Below, one piece after another: positions 27,274-39,013 of a DNA stretch of 64,000 bases. The stretch's first letter is position 1. Every line of letters starts with the position of its first letter. The notes under the pieces are model-generated. The model saw only the letters and a list, made by a program, of their open reading frames with translations. It did not search any database and was not told the DNA's origin. The position numbers were made by a program, and so were the translations under genes. Source of the DNA: Streptomyces sp. NBC_00224. GTDB taxonomy: Bacteria; Actinomycetota; Actinomycetes; Streptomycetales; Streptomycetaceae. Location: positions 6,487,501 through 6,551,500 of the forward strand of contig NZ_CP108106.1 of NCBI RefSeq assembly GCF_041435195.1, read 5' to 3'.

Positions 27274-27840
27274 ATGGCACCTTCCTTTGGGGCCGGTCCC
27301 CAGACCCCCGAGGTGGCGGTCGGACCGCTCGACCTCGCCGCCCGCGTGGACGAGGCCCTCGCCGTGCAGGCGGTCGCCTTCGGGCTCAGCCCGGAAGAGG
27401 TCGGCGTGCGCCGCCACATCGTGCTGCGCCACCTCGCCTGCCCCGGCGCGCGCGCCCTGGGCGCCACCACCCCCGACGGACGGCTCGTCGGCTTCGTGTA
27501 CGGGATGCCCAACGACCGCGTGCACTGGTGGTCCACGGTCGTCGAACCGTATCTGCGCCACAACGGCACCGACGCCTGGCTCGACGACTCCTTCGTGATC
27601 ACCGAGCTCCATGTCCACCCCTCCCACCAGGGCCGGGGCGTCGGCCGCGAGCTCATCACCCGGATCACCGACAGCGCGGCCCAGCCGAGGTCGATCCTCT
27701 CCGCGATCGACACGGAGAGCCCGGCGCGGGCGCTCTACCGGGCGCTGGGGTATCTGGACCTCGCCGGGCAGGTCCACTTCCCGAGCGCGCCGAGGCCGTA
27801 CGCGGTCATGGGAGCGCATCTGCCGCTGCGGCGACCGTAA
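27274..27840 (+). CDS. GNAT family N-acetyltransferase
   Basis: 188 residues. The acetyl-CoA-binding motif is HVHPSHQGRGVGRELI, preceded by a strand ending FVITEL and followed by ESPARALYRALGYLDL, the usual GNAT C-terminus. The internal VHWWSTVVEPYLRHN is typical of a Streptomyces subgroup of unknown substrate. AGGGTG lies before ATG 27274. The gene is 15 bp after the DUF4081 acetyltransferase and 72 bp before proS; the gap before proS contains the 14-base palindrome CCACGCGCGCGTGG (27849-27862). Confidence 0.87.
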   Translation: MAPSFGAGPQTPEVAVGPLDLAARVDEALAVQAVAFGLSPEEVGVRRHIVLRHLACPGARALGATTPDGRLVGFVYGMPNDRVHWWSTVVEPYLRHNGTDAWLDDSFVITELHVHPSHQGRGVGRELITRITDSAAQPRSILSAIDTESPARALYRALGYLDLAGQVHFPSAPRPYAVMGAHLPLRRP

Positions 27841-27912
27841 ACCGATTTCCACGCGCGCGTGGCGCGCGGATAACCTCCTGACACCACCCGTGTACGTACA
27901 GGAGAGAACCCC

Positions 27913-29613
27913 ATGGCAGCCGCCCAGGTCCAGCGCATGTCCCGTCTGATGGTCAAGACATTGCGCGACGACCCGGCGGACGCGGAGACGCTCAGCCACA
28001 AGCTGCTGGTCCGGGCCGGATACGTACGGCGCAACGCGGCCGGTATCTGGACCTGGCTGCCGCTCGGCAAGAAGGTCCTCGACAACATCTCCAACATCGT
28101 GCGCGAGGAGATGGACGCCATCGGCGCCCAGGAGGTGCTGCTGCCGGCCCTGCTTCCCAAGGAGGCGTACGAGGCGAGCGGGCGCTGGGAGGAGTACGGC
28201 GACCTGCTGTTCCGGCTCAAGGACCGCAAGGGCGCGGACTATCTGCTCGGGCCCACCCACGAGGAGATCTTCACCCAGACCGTCAAGGACCAGTGCACGT
28301 CCTACAAGGACCTGCCGGTGATGCTCTACCAGATCCAGACCAAGTACCGGGACGAGGCGCGGCCCCGTTCGGGCGTGCTGCGCGGGCGCGAGTTCCAGAT
28401 GAAGGACTCGTACTCGTTCGACACGACGGACGAGGGCCTGGCCGAGTCGTACGCGCTGCACCGCGAGGCGTACCGGAAGATCTTCGCCCGGCTCGGACTC
28501 GACTACCGGATCGTCTCGGCGGTGTCGGGCGCTATGGGCGGCTCGGCGTCGGAGGAGTTCCTGGCTCCGGCCGCCGCCGGTGAGGACACCTTCGTGGACT
28601 GCCCGGCGTGCGAGTACGCGGCGAACACGGAAGCGGTGACCTTCGTGGCCTCGCCCGTGGATGCCTCCGGCGTCGGACCGGTCGAGGAGCTGGACACGCC
28701 GGACACCCCCACGATCGAGTCCCTGGCGGCCCACCTGGGCGTCCCGGCCTCCGCCACCCTCAAGAACCTGCTGGTCAAGGTGGACGGCGAGATCGTGGCG
28801 GTCGGGGTCCCCGGCGACCGCGAGGTGGACCTGGGCAAGCTGGGCGAGCACCTGGCGCCGGCGGTCGTCGAGCTGGTCACCGCCGAGGACTTCGTGGACC
28901 GGCCCGATCTCGTACGCGGCTACGTCGGCCCGCAGGGCCTGGGCAAGGTCCGCTACATCGCCGACCCCCGGGTGGCGCCGGGCACGGCGTGGGTGACGGG
29001 CGCGAACCGGCCGGACACGCATGCGCGCAACGTGGTCTGCGGGCGGGACTTCGACGTCGACGACTACCTCGACGTGGTCGTCGTCCAGGAGGGCGATCCG
29101 TGCCCCGCGTGCGGCGCGGGCCTCCGGCTCGACCGGGCGATCGAGATCGGGCACATCTTCCAGCTGGGCCGGAAGTACGCGGACACGTTCCAGCTCGATG
29201 TGCTCGGCCAGCAGGGCAAGCCGGTGCGGGTGACCATGGGCTCGTACGGGATCGGCGTCTCGCGTGCCGTGGCCGCGCTGGCCGAGCAGACGGCCGACTC
29301 GCAGGGGCTGTGCTGGCCGGCGGAGGTCGCGCCCGCGGACGTCCACGTCGTGGCGGCGGGCAAGGCGCTCCAGACCGAGGTGGCGCTTGACGCGGCCGCG
29401 CAGTTGGCCGCGGCGGGGCTGCGGGTGCTGGTGGACGACCGGGCGGGGGTGTCGCCCGGGGTCAAGTTCACGGACGCGGAGCTGTTGGGCGTGCCGAAGA
29501 TTCTGGTGGCGGGGCGGCGGGCCGCGGAGGGTGTCCTGGAGCTGAAGGACCGGCGTACGGGGGAGCGGGAGGAGCTGCCTCTGGCGGAGGCGGTCGCGCG
29601 CCTGCGGGGTTAG
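27913..29613 (+). CDS. proS: Prolyl-tRNA synthetase, bacterial type with editing domain
   Basis: 566 residues, the length of bacterial-type ProRS with an inserted editing domain. Class II motif 2 is [17 protein letters not shown] followed by MKDSYSFD, and motif 3 includes [11 protein letters not shown]. The INS/YbaK-like insertion (about 230-390) contains [20 protein letters not shown], which removes alanine wrongly attached to tRNA-Pro. A C-terminal anticodon-binding domain ([17 protein letters not shown]) follows. Start ATG after AGGAGAG. A snap-back repeat directly after the stop separates it from the convergent pseudokinase gene. Confidence 0.96.
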   Translation: MAAAQVQRMSRLMVKTLRDDPADAETLSHKLLVRAGYVRRNAAGIWTWLPLGKKVLDNISNIVREEMDAIGAQEVLLPALLPKEAYEASGRWEEYGDLLFRLKDRKGADYLLGPTHEEIFTQTVKDQCTSYKDLPVMLYQIQTKYRDEARPRSGVLRGREFQMKDSYSFDTTDEGLAESYALHREAYRKIFARLGLDYRIVSAVSGAMGGSASEEFLAPAAAGEDTFVDCPACEYAANTEAVTFVASPVDASGVGPVEELDTPDTPTIESLAAHLGVPASATLKNLLVKVDGEIVAVGVPGDREVDLGKLGEHLAPAVVELVTAEDFVDRPDLVRGYVGPQGLGKVRYIADPRVAPGTAWVTGANRPDTHARNVVCGRDFDVDDYLDVVVVQEGDPCPACGAGLRLDRAIEIGHIFQLGRKYADTFQLDVLGQQGKPVRVTMGSYGIGVSRAVAALAEQTADSQGLCWPAEVAPADVHVVAAGKALQTEVALDAAAQLAAAGLRVLVDDRAGVSPGVKFTDAELLGVPKILVAGRRAAEGVLELKDRRTGEREELPLAEAVARLRG

Positions 29614-29620
29614 CCCCCAC

Positions 29621-29709
29621 GCTGGTCGCGCAGTTCCCCGCGACCCTTAGGCGGCAGCCGGAGGGCTGGAGGTGCCGCTTTTAGGGGCGCGGGGAACTGC
29701 GCGACCAGC
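29621..29709. repeat. Dispersed repeat copy 4: 27-bp snap-back between convergent genes
   Basis: GCTGGTCGCGCAGTTCCCCG plus CGACCCT (29621-29647) pairs with AGGGGCGCGGGGAACTGCGC plus GACCAGC (29683-29709), one mismatch in 27, 35-base loop. It lies between the 3' ends of proS and the APH-like gene and is well placed to stop transcription from both sides. Confidence 0.85.
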
Positions 29710-29740
29710 CCCCACCCACCCGCAGGCAAACCCCGCCCCC

Positions 29741-30637
29741 CTACAACCACCCCGCGAACTCCAGCAGCAACTCCGACTCCTGGGCGCGGCCCGCCGCTCG
29801 TGCGCGCAACCCCGACTCCACCGCTCGGAACAGGGTCCAGCCGTGCAGGCGGGCCGGGTCGACGTCCAGTGCGTCGGCCAGTTTGTTCACCCGGCGCCGC
29901 GCCAGCGACGCGCCGCTCGGGGCCGCGATCAGGTCCTCGACCCGGTCGCGGACCAGGCGGGCCAGGTCGTAGGCCCGTTCGCCCACCAGCGGCTCCGGGC
30001 CCACCGTCAGCCACGGCGAACGCTCGCCCGAAAGCACCTTGCTCTGGCGGAAGTTGCCGTGGAGGAGGAAGTGCTCCGAAGAGGAGGCCGTGAGCGTGTC
30101 CCGAGCCGTCAGGGCCGCCTCGGCCAGCGCGGCCACGTCGTCCGGCAACACACCCCGCATCGGGGTCGCCTGACGTTCCGTCCGTTCGGCGACGGACTCG
30201 AAGGGGTGGGCGGCAGGCGGCTCCACCCACAGGCGGCGCAGCGTTCCCGCCGCCTCCAGGAGCGCCTTCGCCTCCGGGAGCGAGCGCAACGACACCTCGG
30301 GGTGCAGGCGTTCCAGGAGGAGGGAGTCGGCGGCGTCCGTGTCCAGGAGTTGCGCCGTGCCCCAGCCGTTCCAGTGCCGCAGGGCCGTCCGCTCCAGCTC
30401 CGGCCGCGCCTCGGCGGGGGCCAGCTTCAGGGCCGCCGGGGTGCCGTCCTGCTGCCGTACGAGCAGGACCAGGCTGCTGCGGCCGCCGGGTGCCTGCACC
30501 CGGTCCACCGTGAGCCCGCGCCCCGCGACCGCCGCGTCGGCGAGCTCGGGCAGCTGCCCGAGCCAGCGCGCCGCGACGTCGTCCCCGTACGTCTCGCCGA
30601 GCGCGCGTACCAGCCGCTCAGGCGGTTCAAAAGCCAT
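29741..30637 (-). CDS. APH / hydroxyurea-resistance family protein, probable pseudokinase
   Basis: 298 residues, similar in layout to the aminoglycoside/hydroxyurea antibiotic resistance kinase family (APH_6_hur): PAALKLAP for the ATP-lysine, LLLERLHPEVSL in the hinge, and a C-terminal VGERAYDLARLVRDRVEDL. The active site is altered. The usual HGDLHxxN appears as LHGNFRQSKV (about residue 195), losing the catalytic Asp and the metal-binding Asn. The usual DP(K)P segment appears as GPEP. If read correctly, it should bind but not phosphorylate a ligand. It does not look like an acquired resistance gene: codon use is normal and no mobile element is near. Confidence 0.78.
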   Translation of the reverse strand: MAFEPPERLVRALGETYGDDVAARWLGQLPELADAAVAGRGLTVDRVQAPGGRSSLVLLVRQQDGTPAALKLAPAEARPELERTALRHWNGWGTAQLLDTDAADSLLLERLHPEVSLRSLPEAKALLEAAGTLRRLWVEPPAAHPFESVAERTERQATPMRGVLPDDVAALAEAALTARDTLTASSSEHFLLHGNFRQSKVLSGERSPWLTVGPEPLVGERAYDLARLVRDRVEDLIAAPSGASLARRRVNKLADALDVDPARLHGWTLFRAVESGLRARAAGRAQESELLLEFAGWL

Positions 30638-30655
30638 GCGTGCGTCGTCCCTTGG

Positions 30656-31087
30656 TCAGCTACCGGTCGGGCCCGGACGTTCGGCGAGCCCCGGAAAGGC
30701 TACGCTGCCGCCCCGCCACCTCCCCGCCCGCACCGCCGCCTCCCGCAGCGCGGCCGCGGCCTCCCGGCGCAGCGGCCCCTCGGCCGCCCGGACGAGATCG
30801 GAGTAGACCTCGGCCACCCGGTCCTCCAGCTCCGCCGCCAGTCGCACCGCGGCCGCCGCGTCCGGCACCGGGAACGGCAGCTTGTACGCGGGCGCCGACG
30901 CGACCGGCGCGGCGCCCAGGTCGCGCACGGTCCGGGTGAGCGCGTCGCGGCGGGCGCGGTGGGCCGCGTACGCCTCCCGGGCCTCGGCCCCGCGCGGCTC
31001 GGTGACCCGGCCGCCCAGCACCCCGTACCCGTACACCGCCGCGTGCTCCGCCGCCAGCGCGGCCTGGGCCGCTTCCAGAGCCGACAT
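30656..31087 (-). CDS. DUF4439 ferritin-like domain protein
   Basis: 143 residues, mostly alpha-helical: MSALEAAQAALAAEHAAVYGYGVLG opens a four-helix bundle with E/H pairs that recall ferritin-like proteins, and a second pair lies in AELEDRVAEVYSDLVRAA. DUF4439 members are common in actinobacteria, next to a lipoprotein as here. The start overlaps the stop of the upstream lipoprotein gene (ATGA at 31086-31089), so they are translated together. Role unknown; metal binding has not been shown. The 18-base gap to the pseudokinase gene suggests one three-gene operon on this strand. Confidence 0.75.
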   Translation of the reverse strand: MSALEAAQAALAAEHAAVYGYGVLGGRVTEPRGAEAREAYAAHRARRDALTRTVRDLGAAPVASAPAYKLPFPVPDAAAAVRLAAELEDRVAEVYSDLVRAAEGPLRREAAAALREAAVRAGRWRGGSVAFPGLAERPGPTGS

Positions 31088-31611
31088 CAGCTGCCGCCCT
31101 CCCGCCGGGTCAGGAGGTACGCGTGGACCGCGCCCGCCGCCGCGACCGAGGCCAGCAGCCGGGCGAGTTCCGGGGGCGCCCCGGTGAGCGCCGCCGTGTG
31201 GGCGTCGGAGACCTGGCGCGCCGTCGCCGCCAGCTCCCGCAACGCCTCGGAGGGGTCGTCGGGGACGGCGGCGGGGAGTGCGGAGGATGGCGCGGAGGGC
31301 TGCTGTGCGTGGCCGGCCGCGAGCGCCGTCGCGTGCTGGGCCGCCTCCTCGCGCAAGGGGGCGAGCCGGTCCCGTACCAACGGATGGCGTACCGACACCG
31401 CCTGGTAGCGGTCGCGCAGCGCGGCGCTCGCGGCCGAGGTGCGCAGGCGCAGGGCGGCCTCGGCCCGCGCCGCGCGGGCCCGCTCCGCCGCGCCGCGGTC
31501 GGCGTCCGGCGCCGTACTGTCCGAGCAGGCGGCCAGGAGCCCGGCCGCGGCGGCCGCGCCGGTCGCCGCGAGGGCGGCTCTGCGAGAGGTCAGCGTCCTG
31601 GTCGCCGGCAC
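31087..31611 (-). CDS. Tat-dependent lipoprotein, partner of the DUF4439 protein
   Basis: 174 residues from GTG 31611, preceded by AGGGGAG. The N-terminus TLTSRRAALAATGAAAAAGL followed by LAAC is a twin-arginine lipoprotein signal, with the lipid cysteine near residue 27. The mature part is Ala/Arg-rich and helical (ERARAARAEAALRLRTSAAS, PSEALRELAATARQVSD) without a recognisable catalytic motif. It is likely anchored outside the membrane. It is divergent from rimP across a 186-bp promoter region. Its tight coupling to a ferritin-like gene suggests a joint complex, which is inference. Confidence 0.72.
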   Translation of the reverse strand: MPATRTLTSRRAALAATGAAAAAGLLAACSDSTAPDADRGAAERARAARAEAALRLRTSAASAALRDRYQAVSVRHPLVRDRLAPLREEAAQHATALAAGHAQQPSAPSSALPAAVPDDPSEALRELAATARQVSDAHTAALTGAPPELARLLASVAAAGAVHAYLLTRREGGS

Positions 31612-31797
31612 GTCGGTCTCCCCTGTGGGCTCCGGGCCCGGGGGCCGCCAAGTGATCACCGCAGGCGAGCGTACCCGCGCCCCGCTCCAGGTGGACGGCA
31701 ACACCCCCCGGGACCGGATACCCTTTGACCTGACGGCGCAGACGTATGCCGTACGCGACGATCCCACAACAGCACACGCGGCCGAGGAGTCACCCGG

Positions 31798-32295
31798 ATG
31801 AGCACGACCCAGAGCGAGAGGCTGCGCGGACTGCTGGAACCGCTCGTCAGCGCGAAGGATCTCGATCTTGAGGAGATCGAGGTGTCCCGGGCCGGCCGCC
31901 GCCGCATGCTGCGGATCGTCGTCGACTCCGACGAGGGCGTGGAGCTGGACACCTGTGCCGAGCTGAGCCGCGACATCTCCGACGCGCTCGACGAGAGCGA
32001 CGTCATGGGTGACGAGGAGTACGTCCTCGAAGTCACCTCGCCCGGCGCCGAGCGCCCGCTCTCCGAGCCGCGCCACTATGTGCGCGCCACCGGGCGGCTC
32101 GCCCGGTTCACCCTCGCCGAGGGCGAAGAGCTGGTCGCGCGCATCCTGAACGCCGACGAGGACGGGCTCGACCTTGAGGTGCCGGGTGTGAAGGGCCGCA
32201 AGGCCACCGCCCGCCGGGTCGCGTTCACCGACATCGTCAAGGCGCGCGTCGAAATCGAGTTCAACCGCAAGGACAAGAAGGAAGAGGAGGCGTAG
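31798..32295 (+). CDS. rimP: Ribosome maturation factor RimP
   Basis: 165 residues, RimP/YhbC family. The N-terminal domain ([53 protein letters not shown]) and C-terminal SH3-like barrel are both present, with an acidic/lysine tail. RimP helps assemble the 30S subunit. The start follows GAGGAG. It begins the conserved rimP-nusA-ylxR-infB cluster, and nusA follows two bases after its stop. Confidence 0.95.
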   Translation: MSTTQSERLRGLLEPLVSAKDLDLEEIEVSRAGRRRMLRIVVDSDEGVELDTCAELSRDISDALDESDVMGDEEYVLEVTSPGAERPLSEPRHYVRATGRLARFTLAEGEELVARILNADEDGLDLEVPGVKGRKATARRVAFTDIVKARVEIEFNRKDKKEEEA

Positions 32296-32297
32296 CC

Positions 32298-33290
32298 ATG
32301 GACATCGACATGAGTGCCCTGCGGGGTTTGGTACGGGAGAAGGAGATCTCCTTCGACCTGCTGGTCGAGGCCATCGAGTCGGCCCTCCTCATCGCCTACC
32401 ACCGCACCGAGGGAAGCTTCCGCCGCGCGCGCGTCAAGCTCGACCGCGAGAACGGTCATGTGACCGTGTGGGCGAAGGAAGACCCGGCCGACCTGGAAGA
32501 GGGCCAGGAGGCCAAGGAGTTCGACGACACCCCGACCGGTTTCGGCCGGATCGCCGCCACCACCGCCAAGCAGGTCATCCTGCAGCGGCTGCGCGACGCC
32601 GAGGACGACATCACCTTCGGTGAGTTCGCCGGGCGCGAGGGCGATGTGATCACGGGCGTCGTCCAGCAGGGCAAGGACCCCAAGAACGTCCTGGTCGACA
32701 TCGGCAAGATGGAGGCCATGCTCCCGGTGCAGGAGCAGGTCCCGGGCGAGGACTACACGCACGGACTGCGCCTTCGTACGTACGTCGTACGGGTGGCGAA
32801 GGGCGTGCGCGGTCCGTCCGTGACGCTGTCGCGGACCCACCCCAACCTGGTGAAGAAGCTCTTCGCGCTGGAGGTCCCGGAGATCGCGGACGGCTCGGTG
32901 GAGATCACCGCCATCGCCCGTGAGGCCGGTCACCGCACGAAGATCGCCGTCCGTTCGACGCGCTCGGGGATCAACCCGAAGGGCGCCTGCATCGGCCCGA
33001 TGGGCAGCCGGGTGCGCAATGTCATGGCCGAGCTGCACGGCGAGAAGATCGACATCGTCGACTGGTCGGAGGACCCGGCCGAGATGGTGGCGAACGCGCT
33101 CTCCCCGGCCCGGGTCTCCCGGGTCGAGGTCGTGGACTTCGCGGCCCGCTCCGCACGGGTGACCGTGCCCGACTACCAGCTCTCCCTCGCCATCGGCAAG
33201 GAGGGCCAGAACGCCCGGCTCGCCGCGCGGCTCACCGGCTGGCGCATCGACATCAGGCCGGACACGGAGCAGCCCGCCGAGCAGGACTGA
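32298..33290 (+). CDS. nusA: Transcription termination/antitermination factor NusA
   Basis: 330 residues, the short actinobacterial form without the C-terminal acidic repeats of E. coli NusA. In order: N-terminal RNAP-binding domain ([20 protein letters not shown]), S1 domain (about 110-180, [20 protein letters not shown]), and two KH domains ([18 protein letters not shown] and [19 protein letters not shown]). It binds RNA polymerase and nascent RNA, modulating pausing and termination. The start follows GAGGAGG, two bases after the rimP stop. Confidence 0.96.
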   Translation: MDIDMSALRGLVREKEISFDLLVEAIESALLIAYHRTEGSFRRARVKLDRENGHVTVWAKEDPADLEEGQEAKEFDDTPTGFGRIAATTAKQVILQRLRDAEDDITFGEFAGREGDVITGVVQQGKDPKNVLVDIGKMEAMLPVQEQVPGEDYTHGLRLRTYVVRVAKGVRGPSVTLSRTHPNLVKKLFALEVPEIADGSVEITAIAREAGHRTKIAVRSTRSGINPKGACIGPMGSRVRNVMAELHGEKIDIVDWSEDPAEMVANALSPARVSRVEVVDFAARSARVTVPDYQLSLAIGKEGQNARLAARLTGWRIDIRPDTEQPAEQD

Positions 33291-33301
33291 ACAGACGGCC
33301 A

Positions 33302-33328
33302 CGGGGTCCGGGAATAGGCCGGGCCCCG
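33302..33328 (+). terminator. Weak hairpin between nusA and ylxR
   Basis: CGGGGTCCGG (33302-33311) pairs with CCGGGCCCCG (33319-33328) with one G-U pair and a 7-base loop. No T-tract follows. It could be a partial terminator or attenuator inside the cluster, 11 bases after the nusA stop. Confidence 0.4.
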
Positions 33329-33420
33329 CTGCCGTTGCCGTCATGGCGATCTTTTAGGACAACGGCCGTTCGATTTTTGCCCCAAAGGGGTGAGGTCGGT
33401 ACGGGGAGGTAGACTTAAAC

Positions 33421-33699
33421 GTGTCTGGCCGGACGCATGCCCGCGCATGCCCTGAGCGCACCTGTGTGGGGTGCCGGGAGCGAGCGGCCAAGACCGATTT
33501 GCTGCGCATCGTGGAGGTCGAGGGCGTTTGCGTCCCCGATCCTCGCGGTACGCTGCCCGGCCGGGGTGCGTACGTTCACCCCGCCTCGGTCTGTCTCGAC
33601 CTGGCGGTCCGTCGCCGGGCGCTCTCCCGGGCCTTCAAGGCCAAGGAGCAGCTGGACAGCGAGGCCGTGCGTCAGCACGTCGAGCAGGCAGCACCGTAA
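33421..33699 (+). CDS. ylxR: YlxR/RnpM family RNA-binding protein
   Basis: 92 residues from GTG 33421. It has the YlxR (DUF448) signature: PERTCVGCRERAAK at the start, GRGAYVHPASVCLDLAVRR in the middle, and RALSRAFKAK near the end. Family members bind RNA; the Bacillus protein modulates RNase P. It occupies its standard place between nusA and infB. The gene is short and followed by a 145-bp leader of infB that contains unusual micro-ORFs. Confidence 0.92.
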   Translation: MSGRTHARACPERTCVGCRERAAKTDLLRIVEVEGVCVPDPRGTLPGRGAYVHPASVCLDLAVRRRALSRAFKAKEQLDSEAVRQHVEQAAP

Positions 33700-33761
33700 G
33701 AAGTACGGCACGGAACACCGTGCGGTCAGGTACCTCGCGAGTTGGAAGTAGGTCGAGATTG

Positions 33762-33840
33762 CGATGAGCACTCGATGAGTACGCGATGAGTACGCCCATG
33801 AAGTAGCGACGGTCCGGCGGTAACCCGGACCTAAAAGGAG
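33762..33840 (+). promoter_or_regulatory. infB leader: three overlapping micro-ORFs, hairpin and SD
   Basis: Three tandem 11-bp units (33762-33772 CGATGAGCACT, then CGATGAGTACG twice, to 33794) create micro-ORFs ATG-AGC-ACT-CGA-TGA (33764-33778), ATG-AGT-ACG-CGA-TGA (33775-33789) and one ending TAG (33786-33806): MSTR, MSTR, MSTPMK. Each stop overlaps the next start as ATGA. A 7-bp hairpin GGTCCGG/CCGGACC (33811-33831) follows, then the strong SD AAGGAG (33835-33840), four bases before the infB GTG. Confidence 0.55.
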
Positions 33841-33844
33841 CGAA

Positions 33845-36979
<3,135 letters not shown>

Positions 36980-36993
36980 TCGTCGTATTGAGT

Positions 36994-37034
36994 CGGGGCC
37001 GGTCGACGGAGCTTATTTCCGTCGATCGGCCCCG
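36994..37034 (+). terminator. Hairpin after infB
   Basis: 17-base arms 36994-37010 (CGGGGCCGGTCGACGGA) and 37018-37034 (TCCGTCGATCGGCCCCG) pair with one G-U wobble, 7-base loop, no clear T-tract. Either a terminator or a processing hairpin between infB and the DUF503 gene. Confidence 0.6.
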
Positions 37035-37117
37035 GCCGTTGCGTGTACGGTTCTGGTGTCCCCGCCAAGTCGTTGGCGGGGTCATCTACCCCGGACCGGC
37101 GGGATATCCGGACACAT

Positions 37118-37411
37118 ATGTATGTGGGGACGCTGTCCTTCGATCTGCTCCTCGGCGACGTACGGTCGCTGAAGGAAAAACGCTCCGTCGTCCGGCCGAT
37201 CGTCGCCGAACTCCAGCGCAAGTACGCGGTGAGCGCGGCGGAAGTCGGCGGCCAGGACCTCCATCGCAGGGCCGAGATCGGCCTGGCGGTGGTCTCCGGC
37301 GACACGGGGCACCTCACAGACGTACTCGACCGGTGCGAGCGCATGGTCGCCGCCCGGCCCGAGGTGGAGCTGCTGTCGGTACGACGCAGGCTTCACAGTG
37401 ACGAAGACTGA
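37118..37411 (+). CDS. DUF503 family protein (YlxP-like)
   Basis: 97 residues: MYVGTLSFDLLLGDVRSLKEKRSVV, AAEVGGQDLHRRAEIGLAVVSGD, and a C-terminal helix. This is the DUF503/YlxP family, small ferredoxin-fold-like proteins that regularly sit between infB and rbfA in Gram-positives; a ribosome-assembly-related role has been proposed from this position but is not established. ATG 37118 is chosen for family length; a longer open frame upstream is not supported. rbfA follows after 38 bp. Confidence 0.88.
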   Translation: MYVGTLSFDLLLGDVRSLKEKRSVVRPIVAELQRKYAVSAAEVGGQDLHRRAEIGLAVVSGDTGHLTDVLDRCERMVAARPEVELLSVRRRLHSDED

Positions 37412-37449
37412 AACCTGAGCTTGAGCAAGGCAAAGAAGGAGAAGGACCA

Positions 37450-37908
37450 GTGGCCGACAATGCGCGGGCGAAGAAGCTGGCGGACCTCATCCGGGAGGTG
37501 GTCGCCCAGAAGCTGCAGCGCGGCGTCAAGGACCCGCGCCTCGGTACGCACGTGACCATCACGGACACCAGGGTCACCGGCGACCTGCGGGAGGCCACGG
37601 TCTTCTACACGGTCTACGGCGACGACGAGGACCGGGCCAGCGCGGCCGCCGGCCTGGAGAGCGCCAAGGGCGTCCTGCGCTCCGCGGTCGGGGCCGCCGC
37701 CGGCACCAAGTTCACGCCGACCCTGACGTTCGTGGCGGACGCCCTCCCGGAGAACGCCAAGACGATCGAGGACCTCCTCGACAAGGCGCGGGCCTCGGAC
37801 GCCGCGGTGCGCGAGGTCTCCTCGGGCGCCAAGTACGCCGGCGACGCCGACCCGTACAAGAAGCCCGGTGACGAGGACGAGGACGACGAGGGTACCGCCG
37901 CCGAATGA
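37450..37908 (+). CDS. rbfA: 30S ribosome-binding factor RbfA
   Basis: 152 residues from GTG 37450, preceded by AAGGAGAAGGA. The RbfA KH-like domain is clear: ARAKKLADLIREVVAQKLQR, DPRLGTHVTITDTRVTGDLR, and KFTPTLTFVADALPENAKTIEDLLDK. A 30-residue acidic tail follows (GDEDEDDEGTAAE). RbfA is needed for 16S 5'-end maturation and cold adaptation. Its stop overlaps the truB start (ATGA at 37905-37908). Confidence 0.95.
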   Translation: MADNARAKKLADLIREVVAQKLQRGVKDPRLGTHVTITDTRVTGDLREATVFYTVYGDDEDRASAAAGLESAKGVLRSAVGAAAGTKFTPTLTFVADALPENAKTIEDLLDKARASDAAVREVSSGAKYAGDADPYKKPGDEDEDDEGTAAE

Positions 37909-38807
37909 GCCAGAACCGGACGCCGGACGGACTTGTCATCGTGGACAAGCCGTCCGGCTTCACTTCGCACGACGTCGTGGCCAAGATGCGCGGGATCGCG
38001 AAGACCCGCCGGGTCGGCCACGCGGGCACGCTCGACCCGATGGCGACGGGCGTGCTCGTCCTGGGCGTCGAGCGCGCCACCAAGCTGCTCGGGCACCTCG
38101 CCCTGACCGAGAAGGAGTACCTCGGTACGATCCGGCTCGGCCAGGACACGGTCACCGACGACGCCGAGGGCGAGATCACCTCGTCCACCGACGCCTCGAA
38201 GGTGACCCGCGAGGGCATCGACGCCGGTGTCGCGGCGCTGAGCGGCGACATCATGCAGGTCCCGTCGAAGGTCTCGGCCATCAAGATCGACGGCAAGCGC
38301 TCCTACGCGCGCGTGCGCGGCGGCGAGGAGTTCGAGATCCCGGCCCGGCCGGTGACGGTCTCCTCGTTCCGGGTGTACGACGTGCGCGAGGCGGTGGCCG
38401 AGGACGGCACCCCCGTCGTCGACCTGGTCGTCTCCGTGGTCTGCTCCTCCGGTACGTACATCCGCGCCCTCGCCCGTGACCTAGGCGCCGGGCTCGGCGT
38501 CGGCGGGCATCTGACGGCGCTGCGGCGCACCCGGGTCGGCCCTTACGGCCTGGACGCGGCGCGCACGCTCGACCAGCTCCAGGAGGAGCTGACGGTGATG
38601 CCGGTCGCCGAGGCGGCCGCCGTCGCGTTCGCCCGCTGGGACGTCGACGAGCGGCGCGGGGGGCTCCTGCTGAACGGGGTGCGCCTGGACATGCCCGAGG
38701 CGTACGGCAACGGCAAGCCGGTCGCCGTCTACGGGCCGGGCGAGCGCCTCCTCGCGCTGGTCGAGAGCCAGCGCGGCAAGGCGAAGAGCCTGGCGGTGTT
38801 CGGCTAG
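37905..38807 (+). CDS. truB: tRNA pseudouridine(55) synthase
   Basis: 300 residues. The catalytic aspartate lies in the TruB motif GHAGTLDPMATGVLVLG; other landmarks are VDKPSGFTSHDVV, KVSAIKIDGKRSYARVR and CSSGTYIRALARDLG. It converts U55 of tRNA T-loops to pseudouridine. The C-terminal region is of the actinobacterial type. It is translationally coupled to rbfA and is the last gene of the cluster before two tandem hairpins. Confidence 0.96.
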   Translation: MSQNRTPDGLVIVDKPSGFTSHDVVAKMRGIAKTRRVGHAGTLDPMATGVLVLGVERATKLLGHLALTEKEYLGTIRLGQDTVTDDAEGEITSSTDASKVTREGIDAGVAALSGDIMQVPSKVSAIKIDGKRSYARVRGGEEFEIPARPVTVSSFRVYDVREAVAEDGTPVVDLVVSVVCSSGTYIRALARDLGAGLGVGGHLTALRRTRVGPYGLDAARTLDQLQEELTVMPVAEAAAVAFARWDVDERRGGLLLNGVRLDMPEAYGNGKPVAVYGPGERLLALVESQRGKAKSLAVFG

Positions 38808-38846
38808 GGCCTGTCCGGCGGATCTGGTCGCCTGCGAAGGGTGCGG

Positions 38847-38910
38847 CCGGGACTCGTCCCGGGTTTTCAAACGTGTGGCGGGCTCCTTGCGAGCCCGCCA
38901 CAGGTGTTTT
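38847..38910 (+). terminator. Tandem terminators after truB
   Basis: First hairpin CCGGGA/TCCCGG (38847-38862) with GTTTTC behind it. Second hairpin TGTGGCGGGCTC (38874-38885) with GAGCCCGCCACA (38891-38902), loop CTTGC, followed by GGTGTTTT. Together they close the rimP-truB transcript. Confidence 0.82.
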
Positions 38911-39013
38911 CACCCTTGCGTGCAGGCGCTCGTAGTGAAAGAGGGGTGCACTGGGGGGCGCTTTCGCCTCGCGTTCTTCTCGGGCGGATCATCCCAGAAC
39001 TACCGTTTCGGAC

